From a virus: 25,991 bases of DNA. Within the stretch, counting starts at the first letter, position 1, and the number at the start of each line of letters is the position of its first letter. This document shows, in pieces, positions 16,226 through 24,075 of this stretch. A program made the position numbers and the translations under genes. Below the pieces are notes generated by a model. The model was not told the DNA's origin and did no database searches. It worked only from the letters and a program-made list of their open reading frames with translations. The stretch lies in the IMG/VR virus record IMGVR_UViG_3300030116_005952, positions 1 through 25,991 of that record. One strand, written 5' to 3'.

Positions 16226-17551
16226 CTAGTACGAGATGCCCGTAAGGACAGCCTGAGCATTAGGTCGGTAGCAGTAGTGGTTGTAGTACCACTTGTAGAA
16301 GCCCTCGAAGCTATCCTTACCGCTCACGCGAGAAAGAACGTTGCCATCGAGGTCGGCGAACTTGCCATCCTCAAGGACTGCGAGCTTCCAGCACTTCGTG
16401 TTGAGGAAGAGCATGAGGCTGCGGTCAACGTGACGAGCCGCCTTAATCGGAATACCAGCATAGGCAAGACCCAAGAACCCGCCGTCACCTGACTGCGCAG
16501 CCCCCTGTGGGTTCATCTGGATGCTACCCTGGAGCAAAGCAATGTACTTAGCTCGGTCGATGGGGTTCATCAAGATGACATCGGGCGACATGCCGCTGGT
16601 GATAGACACAGCGTCAATCACCTCTTGCATGCGCGTAAGGGTCAGCGCCTCAGCGGTGCCGTTGTTGTTGACGTCTTGAGCCATAATGACCGACTGAAGC
16701 TCCATGGCGTCGCCAGCGACAGAGCCACGGTCAACCCCAAACAAAAGCTCACCGCCAAGGTTTCCGTAGATACCAACAGGCTCTTGGTCAAGGTAGTTGA
16801 GGTTAGCGTCCGTGTCACTAATCACCAAAGCAACACCAAACCCAGGGGCAACGCCCGATGTGTCCAATGCACCTGTGAGCGAGATAGTGCCTGCAGCAGG
16901 GTTGATTGCAGTCGCATCAACGCTCGCTACGGTAGTGATCAGCTCGTAGGTAACAGCCTCACCAGTAAGAGTGTTGTTGGAGCAATCAACAGCAGCGATG
17001 TCGACATTGCCGCCCTTGGCCGTGCAAGCGGCTGCGAGCTTCGCAAAGTTGCCACGGAACTCCCAGGTCGCTGGGGCAGCACCTGATTTGCGCTCATTCA
17101 AGAAGCCAACAACACGGCCACCGCTAATCGCAGTGATGTCAGCCTGATCACGGATATCATCCTTGAGCTTATCCATCTCAAGCTCAAGCGCCCCGATGAA
17201 GCTCGCGGTGCCGCCCTTGGCTGCCGAAGCAATCGCGGGACCAGTCACCTCAAAGCGACCGTAAAGGTACGCAGCCTCGAAGCTCAGGCGCTTGGTGGTC
17301 TGTGAGCCCGCTGCAGGCAGCGTGCCGCCAGCACCAGTGCTTCCCTCAGCGCGGAAGCCAACGCCGCTGTTGCGGCCAACATGCACGGGCACAATACCCT
17401 GCCGACCAGCCCAGGAGATCTTGGCCTTCTCAAACATCTGAAGGACCATGACCTCGTTGTTCAGCTGCTCCTGAAGAGGTCCGATGTAAAAATCTTTAAG
17501 AATGGGGCCGAGCGTTCCGGCGGTCCCCACTGTTCCGATTGTAGCTGCCAT
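16226..17551 (-). CDS. Major capsid protein (441 aa)
   Basis: The length, the place after an acidic scaffold gene and the sequence style fit an HK97-fold major capsid protein. The N-terminal arm is Gly/Thr-rich (MAATIGTVGTAGTLGPILKD), then comes YIGPLQEQLNNEVMVLQMF. KRLSFEAAYLYGRFEVTGPA is followed by a helix (ALELEMDKLKDDIRDQ) like the long spine helix of that fold. A Val/Thr/Ala-rich beta insert spans about 180-260. The C-terminal part contains MQEVIDAVSITSGMSPDVIL and GIPIKAARHVDRSLMLFLN, as in many P-domain/A-domain regions. It would assemble around the scaffold into the icosahedral shell. A GGGAG SD sits 9 bases before the ATG, 13 bases after the scaffold stop. The call is from pattern and context, with no search run. 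Confidence 0.88.
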   Translation of the reverse strand: MAATIGTVGTAGTLGPILKDFYIGPLQEQLNNEVMVLQMFEKAKISWAGRQGIVPVHVGRNSGVGFRAEGSTGAGGTLPAAGSQTTKRLSFEAAYLYGRFEVTGPAIASAAKGGTASFIGALELEMDKLKDDIRDQADITAISGGRVVGFLNERKSGAAPATWEFRGNFAKLAAACTAKGGNVDIAAVDCSNNTLTGEAVTYELITTVASVDATAINPAAGTISLTGALDTSGVAPGFGVALVISDTDANLNYLDQEPVGIYGNLGGELLFGVDRGSVAGDAMELQSVIMAQDVNNNGTAEALTLTRMQEVIDAVSITSGMSPDVILMNPIDRAKYIALLQGSIQMNPQGAAQSGDGGFLGLAYAGIPIKAARHVDRSLMLFLNTKCWKLAVLEDGKFADLDGNVLSRVSGKDSFEGFYKWYYNHYCYRPNAQAVLTGISY

Positions 17552-17564
17552 TTTCTATTTCTCC

Positions 17565-18524
17565 CTAACCGAAGAGTTTGATATCGCCACGTTCCATGGC
17601 TTTGAAGAGGGCTTCTGTGCCCTCCTTGATCGTGCTGTAGGACTTTCGGTCAGCAGTTCGAGCAACACTTGACGCTCCCGTTCCTGCACGCTTTGGGCGT
17701 GAAGGAACGCCTGACGACGCCTCGGTAGCCTGAGTCTCGGCCTCTGCAACAGATGCGCCGGGGTTCTTCTCAAGATACCGAGCAATCGCCTCTTCTTCGC
17801 GTTTAGCGACCCACGTCGTGTACTGCTCTGCCACCTGATCTAAGTCTACATTCGGATCACGCTGTACGGCGCTGTAGAGAACTTGCTGAAGGTCTGTAGT
17901 GAGGCTCTTGTCATACTTATCGGTGACATCGGCGACCTCTTGCCGAAGACGAATCCGCTCAGCGTGGACCTCCTGCTGGTGCAGGCGAGCCTCCATCATG
18001 GCGATCTTATCCTTCACTTCCTTCGGAAGGTCTGGGTTGCCATTCAGTAGCCTATCGAGTTCGTCGGAGACCTCTACTTCGCTCTCTGCCGGCTTGGCTG
18101 GTTGCAGGTTCCGCATCATCGCAACCTCGTTGCGCATTGCCTCTACCTGCTGTTTGAACAACTGGACTTGTGCAGCAGCATCTTCGGCATCTAGCCGGTA
18201 CTTGTTGCGCGCCTCCAGAACGTTCTTAAACCGCTTGTACGGTACACGGTGGCCCGGTGGCAAAGAGTCGTCCTCGTCAGCGCCGCTGTCTGACTTAGCC
18301 TCTGTCTTCGCCTCGCTCTCGCCGGTTTGGGCCTCTGCACCACCCTGATCAGCCGGCACTTCCGGTGTCTCAGTCTGGGCTTCAGCCACCTCTTCGGCTG
18401 CGGGTGCAGCCTCGACCTCTGGCTTTACGTCCTCGGTCACGGACGCAGGTTCACTCTGCCCGGAGAATCCAAGCTCCAGCTTCTCAGTCAGCTCCTGTGC
18501 TTTCTCTTCGCTTAGTAAACCCAT
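17565..18524 (-). CDS. Capsid scaffolding protein (319 aa)
   Basis: The N-terminal 90 residues are Glu/Ala/Pro-rich and strongly acidic. GHRVPYKRFKNVLEARNKYR (91-110) begins a coiled coil to about 140, a motif style seen in many phage scaffolds. A second helix with VKDKIAMMEARLHQQEVHAE lies at 170-190. The C-terminal 50 residues are Ser/Arg/Lys-rich (RPKRAGTGASSVARTADRKS), as expected for a capsid-binding end. It directly precedes the capsid gene, 13 bases apart, and the ATG has an AGGAG SD. Its role is to guide capsid assembly and leave before or during DNA packaging. No protease domain is visible, and whether the scaffold is cleaved cannot be told. Confidence 0.86.
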   Translation of the reverse strand: MGLLSEEKAQELTEKLELGFSGQSEPASVTEDVKPEVEAAPAAEEVAEAQTETPEVPADQGGAEAQTGESEAKTEAKSDSGADEDDSLPPGHRVPYKRFKNVLEARNKYRLDAEDAAAQVQLFKQQVEAMRNEVAMMRNLQPAKPAESEVEVSDELDRLLNGNPDLPKEVKDKIAMMEARLHQQEVHAERIRLRQEVADVTDKYDKSLTTDLQQVLYSAVQRDPNVDLDQVAEQYTTWVAKREEEAIARYLEKNPGASVAEAETQATEASSGVPSRPKRAGTGASSVARTADRKSYSTIKEGTEALFKAMERGDIKLFG

Positions 18525-18536
18525 CTCTAGCTCCTT

Positions 18537-20162
18537 TTAACGCCGTGGAATCTTGGCGGGGTTGACACGCTTTTGCGTGAGTTCATTTTGGGAGAGAATG
18601 TCTAATGATTCTTCCTCATTAGCTACCCACTCCTCCTGGAAGACCTTACCCGTTGCGCGCTCATATGCCAAGAGTTCGCGCAGGTTAGTGGGTCTAACCA
18701 TCATTTTTTCCTCTCTAACGACATCTATCTGGTCTAGGCCAGCGATAGCCAGAGCCCACGCAAACACCATGTCGTCATGCTTTCCACTGTCTGCCTGAGG
18801 CTTGCCACCCTTGGCGTACACAAAGGTGTTCATCTCAGCCTTCATCCTGTCGTCATTAACGACTAGGTCACCGGCAGATATAAACTTGTGCAGGTTGGCA
18901 AGGATGACCGGGCGAGTTGCAACGGTGGTGACGAAGCCAAGCTCCTCCTTCCACCGCTTTGCCATCTTATCGAACTTGGTGCGCCTGTAGAGGTTTGCGT
19001 ATCCCTCTCCGATAAGGTGCTCGATGATGCTTAGTCCGTAGGAGTTTGACTCCGCCACAACCAGGGCGTCCCACTTCTTCGCCTCCTCCAAGACTCTCGC
19101 TGCGAACTCGCTTGGTGAGATCCTTGCGTAGTAGGTGCTGACGCACTTGGGCTTCTCCTTGTTTGTAATGTCCATAACGCAGAACGTAGAAAAGTCCCCA
19201 GACGGCGAGCCCGAAGCAGTGTCCACGCCGATCGAATATGCATGATACTTCTGTGGCTTGCCATACTCTCTATACCCAGTAGACGCCTTGGCGTGCGGGT
19301 AGATGACATCGAAGTACCGCTCACCTGACGTGATGAACGCAACCTCAGCAGTAGCCGGGTACTCCTGATGGAACGTCTGCCAGTTGTTCCCGCACTTGGT
19401 CCTGTAGGTGTCAAACGCCCACCACAGCTGATACTTCGTAAGCTTGTGCTCTTTCGCATAGTCATGCCACTTCGTCATCTTGCCACGGAACGCATCAGGG
19501 CGTTCCTTTAGCTGGTACTCCTCAGAAAGCATCCAGGGCAGGAAGATTTTGCTATAGCCGTTCTTATCAACCCACAGCTGGTGGGCGTGATTTAGGCCGT
19601 TGGCTGTGGTCTCCATGACAACAATAGCGTCTGGCGTGGCTGTCTGGAAGACAGCGCGCACAGTGTTCTCAACATCCGAATAGAAGGCGAACTCAGAGCA
19701 ATGAAGGAAGTTATAGGTGGTGCCACGAGCACTCTGCGTGTTGGCGGTGAAGACTCGAATCATGCCGCCATGGAAGAACAACATCTCCCGCACATTGGAC
19801 TTATCGGTAGGAAACTGAAGCCACTGTGGGAGGTTGTCGTAGAAGCGCTTGTAGATCTCGAAAATCTGCTCGGCAGACTCCCGGCTCTGAGCCATGACAC
19901 CAACCCGGAAGTTGGGCCTGAAGCAGGCATGCCAAAACGCATACGCAGCGATACCCGTAGTGCCGCCCATCTGACGAGCCTTGAGGTCAAACACCCATGG
20001 GTTGTCCTCAATGGAGGAGACAAGCTTCTCCTGGGCAGCATTCAGCTTGAACGGGATGAGCTTCGCCTTCTTGTCAACAATCCTGAGGTGCCGACAGAAG
20101 TAACGGAAGTCTGAGGCGCATCGCCTCAACTCCTCCTCAGTTGACTTGCTCTTCCTTGACAC
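18537..20162 (-). CDS. terL: Terminase large subunit (541 aa)
   Basis: This is the DNA-packaging ATPase and nuclease. A variant Walker A is KARQMGGTT (61-69), the R-Q-x-G-x-T form usual in phage terminases. Walker B is FLHCSEFAF with catalytic Glu157 and Ser in place of the first acidic residue, which is also common in the family. The coupling motif is METTANG (183-189). The C-terminal RNase-H-like nuclease has IGVDTASG (Asp314), VVAESNSYG (Glu371) and SGKHDDMVFAWA (Asp463/464). The start is GTG at 20162 with GAGGTG 7 bases upstream and a 26-base overlap with the small subunit gene. No ATG lies near the N-terminus. The packaging mode (cos or headful) cannot be read reliably here. Confidence 0.96.
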   Translation of the reverse strand: MSRKSKSTEEELRRCASDFRYFCRHLRIVDKKAKLIPFKLNAAQEKLVSSIEDNPWVFDLKARQMGGTTGIAAYAFWHACFRPNFRVGVMAQSRESAEQIFEIYKRFYDNLPQWLQFPTDKSNVREMLFFHGGMIRVFTANTQSARGTTYNFLHCSEFAFYSDVENTVRAVFQTATPDAIVVMETTANGLNHAHQLWVDKNGYSKIFLPWMLSEEYQLKERPDAFRGKMTKWHDYAKEHKLTKYQLWWAFDTYRTKCGNNWQTFHQEYPATAEVAFITSGERYFDVIYPHAKASTGYREYGKPQKYHAYSIGVDTASGSPSGDFSTFCVMDITNKEKPKCVSTYYARISPSEFAARVLEEAKKWDALVVAESNSYGLSIIEHLIGEGYANLYRRTKFDKMAKRWKEELGFVTTVATRPVILANLHKFISAGDLVVNDDRMKAEMNTFVYAKGGKPQADSGKHDDMVFAWALAIAGLDQIDVVREEKMMVRPTNLRELLAYERATGKVFQEEWVANEEESLDILSQNELTQKRVNPAKIPRR

Positions 20163-20691
20163 TAGGCTTCACCTCTTCACGCACTTCGTTCAGGATGTCG
20201 CGCAAGCGATCGAGGACAATCTCTTCACTGTCCTCCTTGAGCTTGGTGGTGCGGGCCTCAACGTAGACCGTATCAGCCTTAGTCTTGGCAAGCTGAGCCT
20301 TCTGCTGCTCTCTCTGGACTTCGTCATCCATCTCTGGCCTATCGTTCCACTTGTATCGCTTCTGCAACACGAACATCGCAGCGCGCCAGTTGTGCTTCTC
20401 GGTGGCCTCTCGAATAACAATGTCTGCAAACAGAGACTCACCAACACCCTCTGAACGACTAATCTCATGGTAAAACCATGGGTACAGAGAATGCGTTAGG
20501 TTTTTCTGACCCTTGCGAGCCCATGTCTTTACCGTGTGAGGCGAAACGTTAGCCATGGATGCCGCTGATTGGCGGCTGTGTCCAGCCTCAAGAGCCTCAA
20601 GGACGCGAAGCATACGCTTCTTCATCGCCCTCTCTTGGGCGGTGAGGATGATATCCTCAGGTTCAGGGTAATGCACGGGCGCTTCAGCCAT
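20137..20691 (-). CDS. terS: Terminase small subunit (184 aa)
   Basis: A helix-turn-helix lies at about 28-61 (LEAGHSRQSAASMANVSPHT, then VKTWARKGQ) and would bind the packaging site. It is followed by TEKHNWRAAMFVLQKRYKW (98-116), a pattern shared by many terminase small subunits and homeodomain-like phage proteins. A charged coiled coil (about 122-175) probably drives ring formation. The gene directly precedes and overlaps terL. ATG 20691 overlaps the previous stop by 8 bases. The role is to recognise concatemeric phage DNA and load the large subunit. Confidence 0.92.
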   Translation of the reverse strand: MAEAPVHYPEPEDIILTAQERAMKKRMLRVLEALEAGHSRQSAASMANVSPHTVKTWARKGQKNLTHSLYPWFYHEISRSEGVGESLFADIVIREATEKHNWRAAMFVLQKRYKWNDRPEMDDEVQREQQKAQLAKTKADTVYVEARTTKLKEDSEEIVLDRLRDILNEVREEVKPSVKEEQVN

Positions 20692-21184
20692 CTAAAAACC
20701 TCTTTTTCCAGCGGTGTCGCTTCTTTCGATCTGTCTCTTCAAGCATACACACGTGCATGCACTCAAAAAAGCGAACAGCATCCTTGGCAAAAAGCTCAAG
20801 GTCTTCTGCCTCGGCATCCTCTTGGATGTCGTTAGACCGCATACGCTCCAGCATATTCACCACAATCTGCCGACAGGCGCGGTGCTTAGGGCGAAGCGCT
20901 GCGTCATGATAGCCAGACAACATGTCGATGAGGTTCATCAACTCCATGCCGATAAGCTTAAACGAGGAGATAAGCGCGTCCTCAATGCTCATATCGGTCT
21001 GGTTGTAATAGACAACGTCTAGAGACTGCTTACAACTCACAACGCACTCGGCGATCAAGCCTTCGACGATAGTCGCCTTGCCGATCCCGCCAGAACGAGC
21101 GCCCTCGTTGTAAACCACAATATCCTTAGAGGATATCTTCTTGGCGTCTCCAAGATCACTACCCTCCGGAGCAAAAACACTCAC
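20684..21184 (-). CDS. Conserved-looking protein of unknown function (166 aa)
   Basis: The protein is helical, with an acidic stretch (NDIQEDAEAEDLELFAKDAV) and a very basic C-terminus (DRKKRHRWKKRFLDG). It contains six cysteines, including C-x-x-x-C near 47-51 and FFECMHVCML near 138-147, but no clear zinc finger. A GTG start at 21184 has a GAGGT SD 7 bases upstream and overlaps the previous stop as GTGA. It overlaps terS by 8 bases, so its expression is tied to packaging. I do not recognise the family. A role in terminase regulation or DNA handling would be a guess based on context alone. Confidence 0.75.
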   Translation of the reverse strand: MSVFAPEGSDLGDAKKISSKDIVVYNEGARSGGIGKATIVEGLIAECVVSCKQSLDVVYYNQTDMSIEDALISSFKLIGMELMNLIDMLSGYHDAALRPKHRACRQIVVNMLERMRSNDIQEDAEAEDLELFAKDAVRFFECMHVCMLEETDRKKRHRWKKRFLDG

Positions 21185-21501
21185 TTGGAGAACCTCTTCA
21201 ACTGTGGGGCAAAGTAGCGCGGCCCATTGACTCGGCCAGAATTTCTAGACATGCGGACCATGCAGCAGATGATGTCCTTAACGGACATGCCTGAAGACTT
21301 AGACACGCTCTCAATGAACTTAAGAGTGTCCTTGCCCAGGTCCTTGGCCTGAATCTTAGCGACCACGTCCATAGCGCTCGGGCCAGTGCGTGGCTTGCGA
21401 GGAGTCTTCTCCTTGGCTGCTGCTCGGAGCATGGTCTTTGCCTCGTCAGTGACAACGGGCTTAGGCTTACGGGTACGCTTAACAACCTTCTCTTCACTCA
21501 T
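21181..21501 (-). CDS. Small basic protein of unknown function (106 aa)
   Basis: The N-terminal 45 residues are Lys/Arg/Pro-rich and probably unstructured (VKRTRKPKPVV, KEKTPRKPRTGPS). The remaining 60 residues look like a compact helical domain (DTLKFIESVSKSSGMSVKDI, then CMVRMSRNSGR) with a basic end. The composition suggests nucleic-acid binding, but no known DNA-binding motif is clear. The ATG lies 3 bases after the resolvase stop with a GGAG SD inside that gene. The 4-base GTGA overlap with the next gene makes a coupled trio leading into terS. Confidence 0.75.
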   Translation of the reverse strand: MSEEKVVKRTRKPKPVVTDEAKTMLRAAAKEKTPRKPRTGPSAMDVVAKIQAKDLGKDTLKFIESVSKSSGMSVKDIICCMVRMSRNSGRVNGPRYFAPQLKRFSK

Positions 21502-21504
21502 GGT

Positions 21505-22032
21505 CTACTCCAACCAGTCCCAGGCGTGGCAACACGCCCAACCAATCAGTAGAGCCGCCCGCCTGTCATCATTCTTTGCCAGATGGGCCAGCGGCAATGC
21601 CGGGCTATGTCTGGGTTTTGACAGAATATTGCACATGTCGCGCGTAGCCGCAACTGCTCGCGACCTTGGCTGCGACGGTAGGCCCAGTTCAACCCTCCAC
21701 TGAGTGGGGGACACCTCTACATAGGGCACATCTTCGTACCATGCGCTGGTCGCAAAGCGCTCTCTCACCCTGGCCAACCCTAAAGACGCGGCAGCGTTCA
21801 CACCAACGTAGCCACCACCCTCCATGACCATCAGGTCGATGTCGAGAGCCACCCCGCTCACCGCGAGGTAGTCCGTATGGTCGATGTCACGGAAGTCAAC
21901 GGGCTCTGTGCCCTCCCATACGACCACGGCGGTGGCTTTCTTGCCACTCGCCGGGTCAATACTCACCCATCGGCTAGGTGCTTGGTGGGCAGGGGGCGGA
22001 CACGGGGGAAACTTGCTCTTTGATTTAGCCAC
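21505..22032 (-). CDS. RuvC-like Holliday-junction resolvase (175 aa)
   Basis: The RNase-H-fold resolvase signature is visible: VSIDPASGKKATAVVVW with Asp26 (motif I), DLMVMEGGGYVGVNAAASLG with Glu71 (motif II), and a C-terminal acidic pair Asp155-Asp156 in KNDDRRAALLIGWA. The length matches bacterial RuvC (about 173 aa). VSPTQWRVELGLP resembles the segment before the last motif in RuvC relatives. Such phage enzymes cut branched replication and recombination intermediates so that DNA can be packaged, which fits a place between the helicase and terminase genes. The start is a GTG overlapping the helicase stop by 8 bases with a weak AAGG SD. It could instead be a more distant RNase-H-like nuclease. 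Confidence 0.84.
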   Translation of the reverse strand: MAKSKSKFPPCPPPAHQAPSRWVSIDPASGKKATAVVVWEGTEPVDFRDIDHTDYLAVSGVALDIDLMVMEGGGYVGVNAAASLGLARVRERFATSAWYEDVPYVEVSPTQWRVELGLPSQPRSRAVAATRDMCNILSKPRHSPALPLAHLAKNDDRRAALLIGWACCHAWDWLE

Positions 22033-23365
22033 GATGCCTTAATCCCGCAGAAATGAAACGAGTTCTACTGCCATCCCACTCAATATCGCTCTCATATAGG
22101 TTGCGACGGGGGCCGTGGCGGAACTTATCCATGCCAATCTGCGCCTCCCAAGGGCTAGCGTTTTCGTTAACATTATGTAGCAGCCAAGGCACAAGACCCA
22201 AATCAGCATCATCATCGATTGCTCCTGAACCCTTGGAATCGCGGATAGTTGGACGCTCTTTCGTCCTCTTAGCCGCCATTGTGGGTTGAGAGATGCTAAT
22301 CACCACGCAATCTAACTCCATTGCAAGCTCTTTCAGCCCCCGGCTTATCTGCTCAAGCTCCTCAGTGCGGTTGCTGCTGCGCTTTTGGGATCTCATTAGC
22401 TGGATATAGTCCACCACGATGATGCCAAGGTCCCCTTTCTGGGCCTTGTAGGACCGAGCAGCCTGCCTGACACCGTCGATTGTGCCCGCCTGGTGGCCAA
22501 CCACCCTGATTGGGGCAGCAGAAACCCGGTGTGCAGCGTGCGTAAGGGCCACTAACTGGTCCTCGTTGAGGCCTTCCTGGTCATGAAGCTGCACCGGGAT
22601 GCCAGAATCGGCGGCAATAAGCCGTCCGATTATCTGATCAGCGGGCATTTCTAGGCTGACAATGAGTGCAGGGCGCTTCTGCTCGTGGGCAACCGCCCAT
22701 GCAAAGCCATTTACGGACAAAGCAGTCTTGCCATGACCGTTAAGGCTCATGACTAGCACCAACCAGCCGGGTCGAAAGCCTCCTCCGGTAGCCTTATCCA
22801 GCGGATAGAGGCCTGTAGAGATACGTGGCGGTTTCTTTTCACCCTTCTGGATGGCGTGTACCATCTTCATGTAGTCGCTGACTACAGGTCCCGCATCATC
22901 TCCATCCGTTAGATTCTCACCTGACTCCCTCAGACGCCCTACCAACGCCTCAGCCTCGGAGAGAGCTTCTCCTGGGCTGAGGTCCCCATCTATGGCGATG
23001 GATGATAGCTGCTCAGCAGCCTGTTGCATGCGGCGTCTAGCGGTCATCTCCAGCAAGCGGTCCACATAGGTGTCAAGCATGGAGGTTGAGCCGGCTCTAT
23101 CCATGAGCTTGACGAGGTCACCGCCGCTTACACGGCCCCATGAGCCCTGATCACGCATGACTTCTTCGAGCACTACGCCATCGAAGTCCGTATGGCGCTC
23201 ATGCGCCACGACCATGCCGTCCCAGATGAAGCGATTAACGTCGTTATGGAAGTCCTCCCCGGTCAGACGGCTGGACACCGAGGGTGTTTTGGAAGGGTCT
23301 AAGAGCAAGCAGGCGAGCACCTCACGCTCGACACTGCTGCTCTGCGGTAGAAATAGCGGGTCCAT
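22025..23365 (-). CDS. DnaB-type replicative helicase (446 aa)
   Basis: This is a hexameric 5'-3' helicase of the replisome. The N-terminal domain (SSSVEREVLACLLLDPS ... RFIWDGMVVAHER) matches the DnaB N-terminal fold. The RecA-like domain has ISTGLYPLDKATGGGFRPG, Walker A SLNGHGKTALS (about 207-217), SLEMPADQIIGR, Walker B IIVVDYIQLM, ISQ, DSKGSGAIDDDADL and an arginine-finger region DKFRHGPR. The Walker A replaces the usual RPGMGKT with LNGHGKT. I choose ATG 23365 over an in-frame ATG at 23401. It forms a TAATG junction with the methyltransferase stop and has GGAGG 7 bases upstream. The 28-bp duplicate near 24100 also preserves exactly this start. No primase or polymerase lies in the window. 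Confidence 0.94.
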   Translation of the reverse strand: MDPLFLPQSSSVEREVLACLLLDPSKTPSVSSRLTGEDFHNDVNRFIWDGMVVAHERHTDFDGVVLEEVMRDQGSWGRVSGGDLVKLMDRAGSTSMLDTYVDRLLEMTARRRMQQAAEQLSSIAIDGDLSPGEALSEAEALVGRLRESGENLTDGDDAGPVVSDYMKMVHAIQKGEKKPPRISTGLYPLDKATGGGFRPGWLVLVMSLNGHGKTALSVNGFAWAVAHEQKRPALIVSLEMPADQIIGRLIAADSGIPVQLHDQEGLNEDQLVALTHAAHRVSAAPIRVVGHQAGTIDGVRQAARSYKAQKGDLGIIVVDYIQLMRSQKRSSNRTEELEQISRGLKELAMELDCVVISISQPTMAAKRTKERPTIRDSKGSGAIDDDADLGLVPWLLHNVNENASPWEAQIGMDKFRHGPRRNLYESDIEWDGSRTRFISAGLRHRG

Positions 23366-23367
23366 TA
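23340..23367 (-). repeat. 28-bp direct repeat, copy 1 (real helicase start)
   Basis: The sequence is identical over 28 bases to 24084-24111. On the coding strand this copy holds the methyltransferase stop TAA fused to the helicase start ATG (TAATG), followed by codons for DPLFLPQ and two further bases. Bases immediately outside differ between the copies. Confidence 0.97.
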
Positions 23368-24075
23368 CACGGCCTCCAGGCTGCTGATTAATGTGCGCCA
23401 TGCGAGTGCAGCCACTGCCGGAACTTGTCCATTGCCAATGGCTCTAAGTCGGTCCATCCGATTGGCCACCCCATCAACCACGCGAAGTGTTCTGGGCAAA
23501 CCATCAGACCACGGCGATGCCACTCCCTGCACCCTGGGTGCTTCATCATTGATGGCGACGTTTGATTGGCTGTTGCGGTCGGGGTGGCAAGCCACGACCC
23601 AGATGCGTTCACGCTTGTGAGGTGCGCCGGAATGATGCGCTCCGAGCACTCCCCATCCCGCATCAAACCCCAGCGCGGCCAAGTCACCGAGCACGACCCC
23701 AAGGCCCCTAGAAGTGAGCATTGGCGAGTTCTCCACGAAGACGAAGCGCGGTCGTACCTCGCAAACGATTCGGGCCATTTCCACCCAGAGCCCTGACCTG
23801 GCGCCTCCAATCCCCGCGCCCTTTCCTGCGGAACTAATGTCCTGACAGGGAAAACCGCCACTGATAACGTCAACTGAGCCTCGCCACGGGTGGCCGTCAA
23901 ACGTGGTGACGTCGTCCCATATCGGGAACCTATCGAGGTGCCCATCGCGCTGACGCGCAAGGAGCACCCCTCTGGCGTAGGTATCAAGCTCAACAGCGCA
24001 GACGGTGCGCCATCCAAGGAGCTTTCCTCCCAGGATGCCACCTCCTGACCCTGCAAAAAGTGCCAACTCATTCAC
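23365..24075 (-). CDS. C5-cytosine DNA methyltransferase (Dcm-like, 236 aa)
   Basis: The enzyme transfers a methyl group from S-adenosylmethionine to C5 of cytosine. Visible motifs are I LALFAGSGGGILGG (4-17), II with Glu29, III WDDV (53-56), IV GGFPCQDISS with catalytic Cys77, VI VFVENS (Glu115), VIII GAPHKRERIW (150-159) and X AIGNGQVP (212-219). It is short: the target-recognition region between VIII and X is only about 50 residues, so the sequence specificity cannot be predicted. No restriction partner is nearby, so protection from host restriction is the likeliest role. The start is GTG 24075, with an AGGGGG 4 bases upstream. A 28-bp direct repeat flanks the gene, suggesting insertion. 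A second open frame overlaps it throughout (see 23388-24071). Confidence 0.93.
   Translation of the reverse strand: MNELALFAGSGGGILGGKLLGWRTVCAVELDTYARGVLLARQRDGHLDRFPIWDDVTTFDGHPWRGSVDVISGGFPCQDISSAGKGAGIGGARSGLWVEMARIVCEVRPRFVFVENSPMLTSRGLGVVLGDLAALGFDAGWGVLGAHHSGAPHKRERIWVVACHPDRNSQSNVAINDEAPRVQGVASPWSDGLPRTLRVVDGVANRMDRLRAIGNGQVPAVAALAWRTLISSLEAV
23388..24071 (-). CDS. Candidate overprinted ORF nested in the methyltransferase gene (227 aa)
   Basis: This is a same-strand ORF in another frame, wholly inside the methyltransferase gene. Its sequence does not look random: SSSWRTRQCSLLG, then TWPRWGLMRDGEC, ATPTATANQ, and a C-terminal WLMGWPIGWTDLEPLAMDKF followed by RQWLHSHG. From general familiarity, the TWPRWG-MRDGE, PTPTA and LMGWPIGWTDL-PLA blocks occur in many phage proteins associated with cytosine methyltransferases. 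The DNA for the last block also encodes VDGVANRMDRLRAIGNG in the methyltransferase frame. ATG 24071 lies 8 bases after AGAGGGGG, a better SD spacing than that of GTG 24075, and overlaps the stop of a 13-codon relic as ATGA. It may be a second protein or just an open frame preserved by codon bias. No expression evidence exists here. Confidence 0.35.
   Translation of the reverse strand: MSWHFLQGQEVASWEESSLDGAPSALLSLIPTPEGCSLRVSAMGTSIGSRYGTTSPRLTATRGEAQLTLSVAVFPVRTLVPQERARGLEAPGQGSGWKWPESFARYDRASSSWRTRQCSLLGALGSCSVTWPRWGLMRDGECSERIIPAHLTSVNASGSWLATPTATANQTSPSMMKHPGCREWHRRGLMVCPEHFAWLMGWPIGWTDLEPLAMDKFRQWLHSHGAH

Noticed and set aside
16015-16260. 81-aa version of the small membrane protein starting inside the capsid gene
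   Set aside because: The added residues overlap the capsid coding end and lack an SD. ATG 16218 sits 7 bases after the capsid stop.
16034-16492. 152-aa plus-strand open frame opposite the capsid gene end
   Set aside because: It is antisense to capsid and small-gene coding with no supporting signal.
22025-23401. Helicase start at the upstream in-frame ATG 23401
   Set aside because: It would lie inside the methyltransferase gene. ATG 23365 has a GGAGG SD and a TAATG junction, and the duplicated 28-mer marks it as the native start.
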